Below, piece after piece: positions 1 through 8,371 of a DNA stretch of 64,000 bases. The notes under the pieces are model-generated. The model was not told where the DNA came from, ran no database searches, and saw only the letters and a program-made list of their open reading frames with translations. The position numbers and the translations under genes are program-made. Source of the stretch: Actinomadura sp. DC4 (GTDB taxonomy: Bacteria > Actinomycetota > Actinomycetes > Streptosporangiales > Streptosporangiaceae); the NCBI RefSeq assembly GCF_030406325.1, contig NZ_JAUEQY010000016.1:124001-188000 (forward strand). Direction: 5' to 3'. Numbering within the stretch: the first letter of the stretch is position 1; the number at the start of each line of letters is the position of its first letter.

Positions 1-487
1 CGGCCGACAGCAGCGAGATCGCGCCGCCGTAGGACGCGCCCGCGATGCCGACCCGCGGGTCGCCGGGGCCGTCGAGGCGGACGTCGGGCCGGCGGGCCAG
101 CCAGTCGACGAGCTGCCGGACGTCTTTCACGTCGTAGTCGGGCGAGTCGAGCGTGATCTCGCCGCCGGACTGGCCGAATCCGCGCGCGGACCAGGTGAGC
201 ACCGCGAAGCCGCGCCGGGCGAGCTCCTCGGCCTGGGCGCGGGTGCTGTCCTTGCTCGCGCCGAAGCCGTGGGCGAGGATCACGGCGGGCGCGCGCCCGG
301 CGGTGTGCACGGGTTCGTAGAACGTCGTGTCGAGACCGACGTGCTGGTCGTCCTTCGGCCCGTCCACGACCGTGATGCGCTGGTCGATGGTGGTCACGCG
401 TGGCCTGTCGTCGACGGTCGCCCAGGTCAACGCCCCCGCGAGCACGACCGCGACGCCGGCGATGGCCGCCGGCCTTCCCCATCTCAT
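1..487 (-). CDS. Alpha/beta-hydrolase (CocE/S15-like), C-terminus outside window
   Basis: The gene runs off the left edge, so only the first 162 codons are present. The start is ATG at 487-485. The first 20 or so residues form a hydrophobic signal or anchor segment after two arginines, so the enzyme is probably exported or membrane-tethered. Visible hydrolase signatures are HGFG at residues 73-76 (oxyanion-hole region) and GASYGG at 150-155, a nucleophile elbow with Ser152. The segment WSARGFGQSGG is typical of the X-Pro dipeptidyl-peptidase/CocE esterase branch. The catalytic Asp and His would lie beyond the window, and the substrate cannot be predicted. Confidence 0.85.
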   Translation of the reverse strand, partial: MRWGRPAAIAGVAVVLAGALTWATVDDRPRVTTIDQRITVVDGPKDDQHVGLDTTFYEPVHTAGRAPAVILAHGFGASKDSTRAQAEELARRGFAVLTWSARGFGQSGGEITLDSPDYDVKDVRQLVDWLARRPDVRLDGPGDPRVGIAGASYGGAISLLSA

Positions 488-684
488 GTCAAGACCTTAT
501 TCGGCGTGCCAGGCGGTGAGGGCAGGCCCGGTACTTGGGCGCTCGCGCAAAGTGCGATGATCCCCAATGATGTTCCCGGGCGACGCGGGCCGGCCGCGGT
601 ACCCGCGGGGTTTTCCCCCGCGCGGACAACCCGGACCGGGCCGCGACCGTCCTCTCCCCTGAGGACGAGAGAACGGAGGCCACG

Positions 685-1227
685 ATGCGCGGCGCGCGGC
701 GCCCCCACGCACGGCCCGGATTGATCGCGGTAGTGATCGCTCTCTGGGTGGTGATCGCGGCGATCGCCCTGACGGGCACGCTCATCGCCGCCTTCTCCCA
801 GGAACACCCCGTGCACTTCTCCACGCCGGTGAAGATCTACCCGGTGTCGCAGGAGATCCCCGGCCCGCAGTGCCCGGCGGGTGTGCAGGGCGCGATCGGG
901 CAGAGCGCGGCCGGTCCGGTCTGTTACCAGCTCACGACCGGCATCACGATCAAACGGGTCAACGACCTGCACGTGGAACGCGCCACGTCCGGCGGGTACG
1001 CCGTGTCGCTCAGCCTGATCCCGGCCGACGGAAAGGCGCTGACCCGCCTGACCCGCTCGGCGGTCGGCCGCCCGTACGCGCTGACCGTACGCGACCAGGT
1101 GGTGGCCGCGCCGCGCGTGGACGCCCCGATCACCAAGGGCCGGATCCTGATCAGCGGCAACCTCACCCGCGACGCCGCTAACACCATCGTGAGCCGCCTG
1201 AAGGGCCGGACCGCGCAGTCGGCCTGA
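685..1227 (+). CDS. Membrane-anchored protein with SecDF P1-head-like domain
   Basis: A 180-residue protein with one N-terminal membrane segment (about residues 13-38) and an extracytoplasmic part. Residues about 85-178 read like the head subdomain of the SecD/SecDF P1 periplasmic region: a TGITIKRVNDLHV segment, then beta-rich sequence ending in ISGNLTRDAANTIVSRLKG. In SecDF this module assists late protein export, but here it stands alone without the transporter segments, so its role is unknown. A two-cysteine region lies between anchor and domain (PQCPAG and VCYQL). It is convergent with the HTH regulator, whose stop lies 2 bases away. Confidence 0.75.
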   Translation: MRGARRPHARPGLIAVVIALWVVIAAIALTGTLIAAFSQEHPVHFSTPVKIYPVSQEIPGPQCPAGVQGAIGQSAAGPVCYQLTTGITIKRVNDLHVERATSGGYAVSLSLIPADGKALTRLTRSAVGRPYALTVRDQVVAAPRVDAPITKGRILISGNLTRDAANTIVSRLKGRTAQSA

Positions 1228-1229
1228 CG

Positions 1230-2087
1230 TCAGATCGCGTGCAGGGCGGACGCGCCCGTACGCGCCTCGCGGGCGACCGTGTCCAGCGCCTCCTGGGACT
1301 CGGCGTCGGCCGCGCGGTAGACGATCAGCCGCCGGCTGAGATCGCCCAGCGGGGTCAGCACGTCGTACGCGATGGAGAACGCGCCCACGCGCGGATGCAG
1401 CAGCGCCTTCGTCCCGTGGCCGTTCACCATGACGTCGCGGCGCTCCCAGAGCCGGGCGAACTCCTCGTCCTGCGAGAGCCTCTCGACCAGGCTCGCGAGC
1501 GCGGCGTCGTCCGGATGCGCGGCCCACGCAGCGCGCAGGTCGGCGATGCCCTCGCGGATGATCCGCTCCCGGTCGCGGTAGAACCCGGCGAACGCCGGGT
1601 GCAGCACGCAGAGGTAGAGCGCGTTGCGCTGCTCGGGCGGAAGGCCGGGGAAATCGAGCATCAGCCAGGCCATCTCGGGGTTCCACGCGACGATGTCGAA
1701 GCGGTGGTCGATGACCATGGCCGGCAGCGGTGACAGGGCGCTGACCAGCGCGGCCAACGCGGCGGTGTCGCCGTCGGATCGTCTCCTGGCCGCGGACCAG
1801 TGCCGGGTCAGGTCGAAGAGGTACGCGCGCTCGTCGTCGCTCAGCCGCAGCGCGCGGGCGAGCGCGTCGAGCACGTCCGGGGAGGGGCGCAGCCCGCGGC
1901 CCTGCTCCAGCCGGATGACGTAGTCGACGCTCACCCCGGCCAGCTCGGCGACCTCCTCCCGGCGGAGGCCGGGCGTGCGGCGGGTGCGGCGGCGCCGCGG
2001 GAGGTCGACGGCCTCCGGGTCGAGGCGTTCGCGCCGCGCCCGCAGGAAGACCCCGAGTTCGTGCGCCACGTCGACGTTCGCGGTCAT
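1230..2087 (-). CDS. XRE-type transcriptional regulator with MmyB-like ligand domain
   Basis: A 285-residue regulator. The N-terminal helix-turn-helix (LRREEVAELAGVSVDYVIRLEQG, about residues 38-60) is followed by a long C-terminal domain of the MmyB type (IVAWNPEMAWLML, then LYLCVLHPAFAGFYRDRE), which in relatives binds a fatty-acid-like ligand. I chose the ATG at 2087 because it begins at MTANVDVAHELG, just before the conserved part; upstream codons in frame look non-coding. It is divergent from the aldo/keto reductase, and members of this family commonly control an adjacent oxidoreductase, so the 2088-2220 gap probably holds the shared control region. Confidence 0.88.
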   Translation of the reverse strand: MTANVDVAHELGVFLRARRERLDPEAVDLPRRRRTRRTPGLRREEVAELAGVSVDYVIRLEQGRGLRPSPDVLDALARALRLSDDERAYLFDLTRHWSAARRRSDGDTAALAALVSALSPLPAMVIDHRFDIVAWNPEMAWLMLDFPGLPPEQRNALYLCVLHPAFAGFYRDRERIIREGIADLRAAWAAHPDDAALASLVERLSQDEEFARLWERRDVMVNGHGTKALLHPRVGAFSIAYDVLTPLGDLSRRLIVYRAADAESQEALDTVAREARTGASALHAI

Positions 2088-2220
2088 GGGCTCGAATCTA
2101 CCTTCCTGGGAGTGCCGGTCCCATGATCGATCTTCCCTTACGCCGCCCTCGCCGTCCGGCGCACGCTTGCCGTGACGGATCGGCCGATGGCCGGCCGGAA
2201 TCATCGAAGGAGAACATTCT

Positions 2221-3288
2221 GTGGCTGGATCACTGGACGCCTACCGGCTGCTGGGCCGCTCGGGCCTGCGGGTGTCGCCGCTGGCGCTCGGGACGATGAC
2301 CTTCGGCTCCGACTGGGGCTGGGGCGCCGGCGAGGACGAGGCCCGCCGCATCTTCGACACCTACGTCGACCGGGGCGGCAACTTCGTCGACACCGCCAAC
2401 CAGTACACCAACGGCACCGCGGAGCGGCTGGTCGGGGAGTTCGCCCGGGACCGGCGCGACAGCCTGGTCATCGCGACGAAGTACACCCTGACCTCACGCC
2501 CCGGCGACCCCAACTCCGGCGGGAACCACCGCAAGAGCATGGTCCGCTCGGTCGAGGACAGCCTGCGCCGGCTCCGTACGGACTACGTCGACCTGCTGTA
2601 CCTGCACGCGTGGGACTTCACGACGCCCGTGGAGGAGGTCATGCGGGCCATGGACGACCTCGTACGCGCGGGCAAGGTCCTCTACGTCGGCATCTCCGAC
2701 ACGCCGGCCTGGCAGGTCGCGCGCATGCAGACGATCGCCGACCTGCGCGGCTGGTCGCCGCTCGTCGCCCTGCAGATCGAGTACAGCCTGATCGAGCGGA
2801 CGGTGGAGCGCGACCTGATCCCGATGGCAGGGGAGATGGGGCTCGGCGTCATTCCGTGGTCGCCGCTCGGCAGCGGCGTGCTGACGGGCAAGTACACCCG
2901 GGACGACCTGGACCTCGGGGACGGCTCGTCCGCGGCCGAGGGCAGCCGCAAGAACGTCGCCGCCGCCAACGGCGCGCTGACCGAACGCGGGCTCGCCATC
3001 GCCGACGTCGTACGGAAGGTCGCGAGCGACCTCGGCGTGACGTCGTCCCAGGTCGCCCTCGCCTGGACGACCCGCGACGCGCGGGTGACGGCACCGATCA
3101 TCGGGGCGCGGACGGTCGAGCAACTGGAGGACAACCTCGGCGCGCTGGACCTGACGCTCTCCGACACGGCGCTGGCCGACCTGAAGACGGCCAGCGCGGT
3201 CGACCTCGGCTTCCCGCATGAGTTCCTCGCCCGCCCGATGACGCGCAACGTCATGTTCGGCGACCTGCGGATCGAGCGGGCCTCTTGA
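2221..3288 (+). CDS. Aldo/keto reductase
   Basis: A 355-residue NADP(H)-dependent aldo/keto reductase with a TIM-barrel fold. The usual catalytic residues are visible: Asp and Tyr in FVDTANQYTNG, Lys in IATKYTL and His in LLYLHAWD. The cofactor-binding end is seen as IIGARTVEQLEDNLGAL. The start is GTG at 2221, preceded by AAGGAG 7-8 bases upstream. Length is normal for the AKR12/AKR11-like bacterial group. It is divergently paired with an MmyB-type regulator, which probably controls it. The substrate is unknown. Confidence 0.93.
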   Translation: MAGSLDAYRLLGRSGLRVSPLALGTMTFGSDWGWGAGEDEARRIFDTYVDRGGNFVDTANQYTNGTAERLVGEFARDRRDSLVIATKYTLTSRPGDPNSGGNHRKSMVRSVEDSLRRLRTDYVDLLYLHAWDFTTPVEEVMRAMDDLVRAGKVLYVGISDTPAWQVARMQTIADLRGWSPLVALQIEYSLIERTVERDLIPMAGEMGLGVIPWSPLGSGVLTGKYTRDDLDLGDGSSAAEGSRKNVAAANGALTERGLAIADVVRKVASDLGVTSSQVALAWTTRDARVTAPIIGARTVEQLEDNLGALDLTLSDTALADLKTASAVDLGFPHEFLARPMTRNVMFGDLRIERAS

Positions 3289-3297
3289 GCCATGCGG

Positions 3298-4329
3298 TCA
3301 GTCGATGCGCCAGGTGTCGCCGCTGCCGAGGAGGTCCGTGAGGTCGCCCGGACCCTGCTGGGCGACGGCCTCGTCGAGCTGCTCGCGCATCAGCGCGTCG
3401 TACGTCGGGCGTTCGACCTGCCGGAAGATGCCGATCGGGGTGTGCTCGAAGGTCGGGGAGTCGAGGCGGGACAGCGCGAACGCCAGTGACGGGTCCTCGC
3501 TCTTCGCGTCGTGCACGAGGAGGTCCGGCGAGTCGGCCGGGACGACCTCGATCGCGCCCGACGGCGCGCGCCGCAGGCCCTTGTCGCGGTCGGCGCCGAA
3601 CACGATCGGCTCACCGTGCTCCAGCCGGACCGTCACGTCGTCGCGCTGCGACGGGTCCTTCAGCGGGGCGAACGCGTCGTCGTTGAAGATGTTGCAGTTC
3701 TGGTAGATCTCGACGAGTGACGTGCCGTTGTGCTGGGCCGCGGCCCGCAGCACCGACTGCAGGTGCTTGCGGTCGGAGTCGATGGTGCGCGCCACGAACG
3801 ACGCCTCGGCGCCGATCGCGAGGGAGATCGGGTTGAACGGGGCGTCGAGCGAGCCCATCGGCGTCGACTTGGTGATCTTCCCGACCTCCGAGGTCGGGGA
3901 GTACTGGCCCTTGGTCAGGCCGTAGATCCGGTTGTTGAACAGCAGGATCTTCAGGTTGACGTTGCGGCGCAGCGAGTGGATCAGGTGGTTTCCGCCGATG
4001 GACAGCGCGTCGCCGTCGCCGGTGACCACCCAGACCGACAGGTCCGGGCGGGAGGACGCGAGCCCGGTCGCGATCGCCGGCGCGCGGCCGTGGATCGAGT
4101 GGAACCCATAGGTGTTCATGTAGTACGGGAACCGTGACGAGCAGCCGATGCCCGAGACGAACACGACGTTCTCCCGCCGGAGCCCGAGCTCGGGCAGGAA
4201 CCCCTGGACGGCGGCGAGGATCGCGTAGTCACCGCACCCCGGGCACCAGCGGACCTCCTGGTCCGTCTTGAAGTCCTTGGCGGTCTGCCGCTCGGAGTCC
4301 TTGGGGACGAGAGCGAGAGGATCACTCAT
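3298..4329 (-). CDS. korB: 2-oxoacid:ferredoxin oxidoreductase, beta subunit
   Basis: The 343-residue thiamine-diphosphate subunit of a two-subunit 2-oxoglutarate/2-oxoacid:ferredoxin oxidoreductase. It shows the [4Fe-4S] ligands (WCPGCGDY, GIGCSS, and a fourth Cys in QNCNIF) and the TPP/Mg motif GDGDALSIGGNH followed by NNRIYGLTKGQ. The enzyme decarboxylates a 2-oxoacid with CoA and reduces ferredoxin. The start is ATG at 4329, overlapping the korA stop by four bases (ATGA), so the two are translationally coupled. An open frame continues upstream inside korA but is not part of the gene. Confidence 0.95.
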   Translation of the reverse strand: MSDPLALVPKDSERQTAKDFKTDQEVRWCPGCGDYAILAAVQGFLPELGLRRENVVFVSGIGCSSRFPYYMNTYGFHSIHGRAPAIATGLASSRPDLSVWVVTGDGDALSIGGNHLIHSLRRNVNLKILLFNNRIYGLTKGQYSPTSEVGKITKSTPMGSLDAPFNPISLAIGAEASFVARTIDSDRKHLQSVLRAAAQHNGTSLVEIYQNCNIFNDDAFAPLKDPSQRDDVTVRLEHGEPIVFGADRDKGLRRAPSGAIEVVPADSPDLLVHDAKSEDPSLAFALSRLDSPTFEHTPIGIFRQVERPTYDALMREQLDEAVAQQGPGDLTDLLGSGDTWRID

Positions 4330-6167
4330 GAGCTGATCACATCCTGGAGGACGTCCTGGAGTTCCTCGGCCTTGAAGGGCAGGCCGCGGACGCGGTTGTA
4401 GCCGATCACGTCGACGAGATAACGGCCGCGCAGCAGCAGGGCGAGCTGGCCGAGGTTGATCTCCGGCACCACGACCTTGTCGTAGGAGCGGAGCACCTCT
4501 TCGATGTTCGCGGGGAACGGGTTGAGGTGACGCAGGTGGGCCTGGGCGATCCGGCCGCCGGCGGCGCGGATGCGGCGTACGGCGGCGGTGATCGCGCCGT
4601 AGGTGCCGCCCCAGCCGAGGACGAGCACGTCGGCCGCGCCGGAGGGGTCGTCGACGGCCAGCGGCGGGATGTCGCGGGCGATGCCGTCGACCTTGGCCTG
4701 GCGCAGGCGGGTCATCAGGTCGTGGTTGGCCGGGTCGTAGGAGATGTTGCCGGTGCCGTCGGCCTTCTCGATGCCGCCGATGCGGTGTTCGAGGCCGGGC
4801 GTGCCGGGCACCGCCCACGGCCGGGCGAGCGTGTCGGGGTCGCGCTTGAACGGCAGGAACTCCTCGTCCGGCACCGCCTCGGCGAAGCCCGGCGTGATCT
4901 CGGGCAGCGAGTCGACGTCGGGGATCTGCCACGGCTCGGAGCCGTTCGCGAGGTAACCGTCGGACAGCAGGATGACCGGGGTGCGGTACTTCACCGCGAT
5001 CCGTGCCGCCTCGATCGCGGCGGCGAAGCAGTCGGACGGTGTGCACGGCGCCACGACCGGCACCGGCGCCTCGCCGTTACGGCCGTACATCGCCTGCAGG
5101 AGGTCGGCCTGCTCGGTCTTGGTCGGCATGCCGGTGGACGGGCCCGCGCGCTGCACATCGATCACGATCAGCGGCAGCTCGGTGGCGACGCCCAGGGCGA
5201 CCGTCTCGCTCTTGAGCGAGATGCCGGGGCCGGAGGTGGTCGTCACGCCCAGCGATCCGCCGAACGACGCGCCGAGCGCGGAGCCGACGGCGGCGATCTC
5301 GTCCTCGGCCTGGAACGTACGGACGCCGAAGCGCTTGTGCTTGGACAGCTCGTGGAGGATGTCGGAGGCCGGCGTGATCGGGTAGGAGCCGAGGAACAGC
5401 GGCAGGCCCGACCGGCTGCTCGCGGCGACGAGGCCGTAGGCCAGTGCCACGTTGCCGGAGATGTTGCGGTAGAGCCCCGGCGGCAGCGTCGCCGGCTTGA
5501 CCTCGTAGGACACCGAGAACGACTCGGTCGTCTCGCCGTAGCTCCAGCCCGCCTGGAAGGCCGCGATGTTGGCCTTCATGATCTCGGGCTTCTTGGCGAA
5601 CTTCAGCTCCAGGAAGCGCACGGTCGCGTCCGTCGGCCGGTGGTAGAGCCAGGACAGCAGCCCGAGGGCGAACATGTTCTTGGCCCGCTCGGCGTCCTTC
5701 TTGGAGATGTCGAAGTCTTCGAGCGCCTTGACCGTCATCGAGGTCAGCGGCAGCGAGTGGATGCGGTATTCGTCCAGCGAGCCGTCCTCGAGCGGGCTCG
5801 CGGCGTAGCCGACCTTGGCCAGCGCGCGCTTGGTGAACTCATCGGTGTTGACGATGAGATCCGCGCCGCGCGGCAGGTCGGCGACGTTGGCCTTGAGCGC
5901 GGCGGGGTTCATCGCCACCAGCACGTTGGGCGCGTCGCCGGGCGTGACGATGTCGTGGTCGGCGAAGTGCAACTGGAAGCTCGAGACGCCCGGCAGGGTG
6001 CCGGCGGGCGCGCGGATCTCGGCGGGGAAGTTGGGAAGGGTCGACAGGTCGTTGCCGAAGGCGGCCGTCTCCTGGGTGAAACGATCGCCGGTCAACTGCA
6101 TACCGTCGCCAGAGTCGCCCGCGAAGCGGATGATCACGCGATCAAGTTGTTGGACCTGCTTGGTCAC
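4326..6167 (-). CDS. korA: 2-oxoacid:ferredoxin oxidoreductase, fused gamma-alpha subunit
   Basis: A 613-residue fused gamma-alpha chain. The N-terminal gamma domain (about 1-190) begins VIIRFAGDSGDGMQ; the alpha domain follows with SYPITPASDILHELS, TFQAEDEIAAVGSALGASF and TTTSGPGISLKSE, the classic pyrimidine-site features. This is the length expected for actinobacterial KorA. It forms the CoA-dependent 2-oxoglutarate:ferredoxin oxidoreductase with KorB and bypasses the dehydrogenase complex in the TCA cycle, producing reduced ferredoxin. The neighbouring complex I cluster lacks its NADH module, which suggests where the ferredoxin electrons go. A candidate iron-box half-site lies upstream. 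Confidence 0.95.
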   Translation of the reverse strand: MTKQVQQLDRVIIRFAGDSGDGMQLTGDRFTQETAAFGNDLSTLPNFPAEIRAPAGTLPGVSSFQLHFADHDIVTPGDAPNVLVAMNPAALKANVADLPRGADLIVNTDEFTKRALAKVGYAASPLEDGSLDEYRIHSLPLTSMTVKALEDFDISKKDAERAKNMFALGLLSWLYHRPTDATVRFLELKFAKKPEIMKANIAAFQAGWSYGETTESFSVSYEVKPATLPPGLYRNISGNVALAYGLVAASSRSGLPLFLGSYPITPASDILHELSKHKRFGVRTFQAEDEIAAVGSALGASFGGSLGVTTTSGPGISLKSETVALGVATELPLIVIDVQRAGPSTGMPTKTEQADLLQAMYGRNGEAPVPVVAPCTPSDCFAAAIEAARIAVKYRTPVILLSDGYLANGSEPWQIPDVDSLPEITPGFAEAVPDEEFLPFKRDPDTLARPWAVPGTPGLEHRIGGIEKADGTGNISYDPANHDLMTRLRQAKVDGIARDIPPLAVDDPSGAADVLVLGWGGTYGAITAAVRRIRAAGGRIAQAHLRHLNPFPANIEEVLRSYDKVVVPEINLGQLALLLRGRYLVDVIGYNRVRGLPFKAEELQDVLQDVISS

Positions 6168-6230
6168 GGAGCAAGACCTCCTCGACGAGCAGCACTTTTC
6201 CGGTGCAAGGCGTCCGTGTCCGTAGTGCTA

Positions 6231-6245
6231 CTTAGGCTTACCTTC
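6231..6245. promoter_or_regulatory. Possible DmdR/IdeR iron-box half-site upstream of korA
   Basis: CTTAGGCTTACCTTC lies about 65-80 bases upstream of the korA start. Its TTAGGCTTACCT core resembles the right half of the actinobacterial iron-box consensus (TWAGGTTAGSCTWACCTWA); the left half is poor. KorAB needs an Fe-S cluster, so iron control is plausible, but one half-site is weak evidence. Confidence 0.25.
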
Positions 6246-6464
6246 ATGCTACGTCCAGGGTGGCGTGGTTAAGACTTGGTTCGTGCGGACCTGGATGTGA
6301 TTCGCGCGGCATACGACCGCGGGCCACCCCCGATCCCCACGGAGTCGTTTCCCCGCTGCCGGCGGACGCAAGCGTGCCGCGGGTGCATACCTGCGGGCCT
6401 CCGGCGAGCGACGTTCCGACCACGAGCCGGACTATAGGCGGTCGCGCTGTCGTCCCGCTTAAAC

Positions 6465-6517
6465 GGCAGGCGGCCGGCTCGCCGGGCGCGTACGCACCCG
6501 TGAGCCGGCCGCCTGCC
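6465..6517 (-). terminator. Hairpin terminator after the leftward membrane-protein gene
   Basis: A perfect 16-base-pair inverted repeat (6465-6480 with 6502-6517; 21-base loop) starts 13 bases past the stop of the leftward gene at 6530. Reading leftward it is followed by CGTTTAAGC, a poor U-tract, as is common for actinobacterial terminators. It probably stops transcription before the korA promoter region. Confidence 0.75.
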
Positions 6518-6529
6518 TCAAGAAGACCT

Positions 6530-7834
6530 TCAGCTGCCCTGCTGCTCCTGAGACAGCTTGCTGAGCAGGCTGCTGACGTCGCCGCTGGAGTTCACGGTCG
6601 CGTCGAACGTCGAGCTCGCGTGGATGGTGAACCGCCCGTTGTGTGAGCGATACCACGACGACCAGGACCCGCCGCTGGTACGGCAGGTGATCGTCGTCTG
6701 GTGGCTGGGCGTCGTCGTGCCGGTGCCCTTGCACGTCGACACGGTCGGGCCGTCGCCCCAGAACCTGGCGTTCATCGTGACCTTCACCGAGGAGGTGGAG
6801 CCGCCCACCGAGGACGGCATCACGCTGCCGTGCACGGTGCAGCCCGACTCGGTGCAGCTACCGAACTGGATCTTGCCCATCGGCAGCATGCTGATCGACG
6901 GGTCGTACGCGTCCTTGAGAGCCTGGACGTCGCTGCGGAGCTGGGAGAAGACCGGGCTCATCGCGCCGGCGGCCAGTGACTTCACGTCGAGGGCGTACGA
7001 GTCGCTGCCCGCGGTGCCCTCGATCCGCAGCAGGCGGTGCGGCGAGCTCTTGGAGATGTAGTACGTCGTCTCGCTGACCGTCATCTTGATCGCCGGAGTG
7101 CTGCCGGCCGGGGTGTTGACCGCCTGCGGGTCGTTGCCGGCCTGCCCCAGGACCTGCGCGAGCTTGGACGGTGAGAAGTCGGCGAGCTTCAGGTCGGTGG
7201 CCGAGTCCGGGGCCTTGGACCACTTGCCGTCCGCCTTGTCGGCCGCGGTCGAGGACTGGCCCTGAGCGGTCCAGAAGGTGGAGTCGGCCTTGATGTAGGA
7301 CGAGTCTCCGACGTCGACGCGCGTGACCGGGGAGCCGTGCGAGGTGTAGGAGGCGTGGGCGCTACCGGCCTTCGTCACGTTGAACGTCGCCTGGCCGCCG
7401 CCGTACGTGCCGGTGTAGGTGGCGCCCGCCGCCTGGCCGAGCGCCTGGCCCGCCTGTGCGGCCGCCTTGCCCGAGGTCTTCTTCGGGTCGTCACCGGATC
7501 CGCCGCCGATCATGACGACGATGACCACCAGGATGATCAGAGCGAGGACGCCGCCGCCGATCGCCAGGAAGACGCCCGAGCCGCTCTTCTTGGGAGGCTG
7601 CGGCGGCGGCCCGTAGCCGTACGGCTGGGACGGCCCGGTGCCCCACGGCGGAGGCCCGCCGGGTCCACCCGGTCCGCCGGGCCCGCCCGGACCACCCGGT
7701 CCGCCGGGGCCGGGGCCGGGGCCGCCCGGCCAGCCGCCGCCCTGCGGTGGTCCCTGCTGCCACTGGGGCGTGCCACCTGGAGGCGGCCACGAACCCGGCT
7801 GGCCTCCCTGGCCTCCCTCTGGCCCCATGGTCAT
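6530..7834 (-). CDS. Single-pass membrane protein, Gly/Pro-rich cytoplasmic head, LppX/LprG-like ectodomain
   Basis: A 434-residue protein. Residues 1-82 are Gly/Pro/Gln-rich, with a collagen-like GPG run at about 38-62. One membrane helix follows (about 88-111). The exported part (about 135-325) has beta-strand patterning (TYTGTYGGGQATFNV, SYIKADSTFWTAQGQ, TYYISKSSPHRLLRIEG) like LppX/LprAFG lipid-binding proteins. A C-terminal module has paired cysteines (FGSCTESGCTV, STCKG, ITCRTS) that could form disulfides. No enzyme motif is visible. It may handle lipids or sense the envelope; that is inference. The start is ATG at 7834; an ATG two codons later is also possible. Confidence 0.75.
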   Translation of the reverse strand: MTMGPEGGQGGQPGSWPPPGGTPQWQQGPPQGGGWPGGPGPGPGGPGGPGGPGGPGGPGGPPPWGTGPSQPYGYGPPPQPPKKSGSGVFLAIGGGVLALIILVVIVVMIGGGSGDDPKKTSGKAAAQAGQALGQAAGATYTGTYGGGQATFNVTKAGSAHASYTSHGSPVTRVDVGDSSYIKADSTFWTAQGQSSTAADKADGKWSKAPDSATDLKLADFSPSKLAQVLGQAGNDPQAVNTPAGSTPAIKMTVSETTYYISKSSPHRLLRIEGTAGSDSYALDVKSLAAGAMSPVFSQLRSDVQALKDAYDPSISMLPMGKIQFGSCTESGCTVHGSVMPSSVGGSTSSVKVTMNARFWGDGPTVSTCKGTGTTTPSHQTTITCRTSGGSWSSWYRSHNGRFTIHASSTFDATVNSSGDVSSLLSKLSQEQQGS

Positions 7835-7995
7835 GGCTCCCCCTAAAATGAACGCCGCTCGTCGCCGTGACCTTACGGTTTGCGGCTATGTCCGACAAGT
7901 GATGTAGCCGTTTCTGTTACCTGGCGGAGACCGCCCCGCAAAAGGATGATTCGCCGGTCTGAGCGTACGGTGCTCCAGCGCATTACGCTGACCTC

Positions 7996-8367
7996 ATGCA
8001 CGGCTACTACGGGACCTACGTCAGCGTCGTCGTGTTGTTCCTCATCGGCGGTCTGATCGTCGGCGGAGGAATGCTGGCCAACCGGTCGCTGCGCCCGCAC
8101 CGGCCGACGCGCGAGAAGCTCACGACGTACGAGTGCGGAGTCGATCCGGTCGGCGACGGATGGGCGCAGTCCTACGTCCGCTACTACGTCTTCGCCTACC
8201 TCTACGTCATCTTCGCAGTCGACGCGGTGTTCCTGTTCCCCTGGGCGACCGTGTTCTCCGCCAAGGGGTACGGATCGGTCACCCTGGGGGAGATGTTCGT
8301 CTTCCTGGCCTTCATCGCGGCGGGGCTCGTGTACGCCTGGAAGAAGGGTGTGCTCGGCTGGGTCTGA
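7996..8367 (+). CDS. nuoA: Complex I subunit A (second nuo cluster)
   Basis: A 123-residue membrane subunit with three hydrophobic helices and the conserved loop [18 protein letters not shown], followed by [23 protein letters not shown]. It is the first gene of the ordered set nuoA-B-C-H ... I-J-K-L-M-N, four bases ahead of nuoB. NuoA sits at the quinone-site/membrane junction of complex I. The loop Cys and acidic residues are intact. Confidence 0.96.
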   Translation: MHGYYGTYVSVVVLFLIGGLIVGGGMLANRSLRPHRPTREKLTTYECGVDPVGDGWAQSYVRYYVFAYLYVIFAVDAVFLFPWATVFSAKGYGSVTLGEMFVFLAFIAAGLVYAWKKGVLGWV

Positions 8368-8371
8368 AACA

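Larger units (their letters stand above)
6168..6529. other. Gene-free stretch between korA and a membrane-protein gene
   Basis: A 362-base stretch with no convincing gene. It contains the upstream region of the leftward korA-korB operon, with an unusually AT-rich part near 6230-6275, and a strong hairpin (6465-6517) just past the stop of the leftward membrane-protein gene. Open frames here are short and lack ribosome sites. Confidence 0.7.

Noticed and set aside
4527-6272. A 581-codon rightward open frame opposite korA
   Set aside because: It is the antisense of a strongly conserved enzyme, is rich in Arg/Gly/Asp as expected of mirror frames in GC-rich DNA, and matches no family.
7640-7800. 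Collagen-like protein on the opposite strand
   Set aside because: The Gly-Pro repeats read on both strands because of the base pattern; only the leftward frame continues into a membrane helix and ectodomain.
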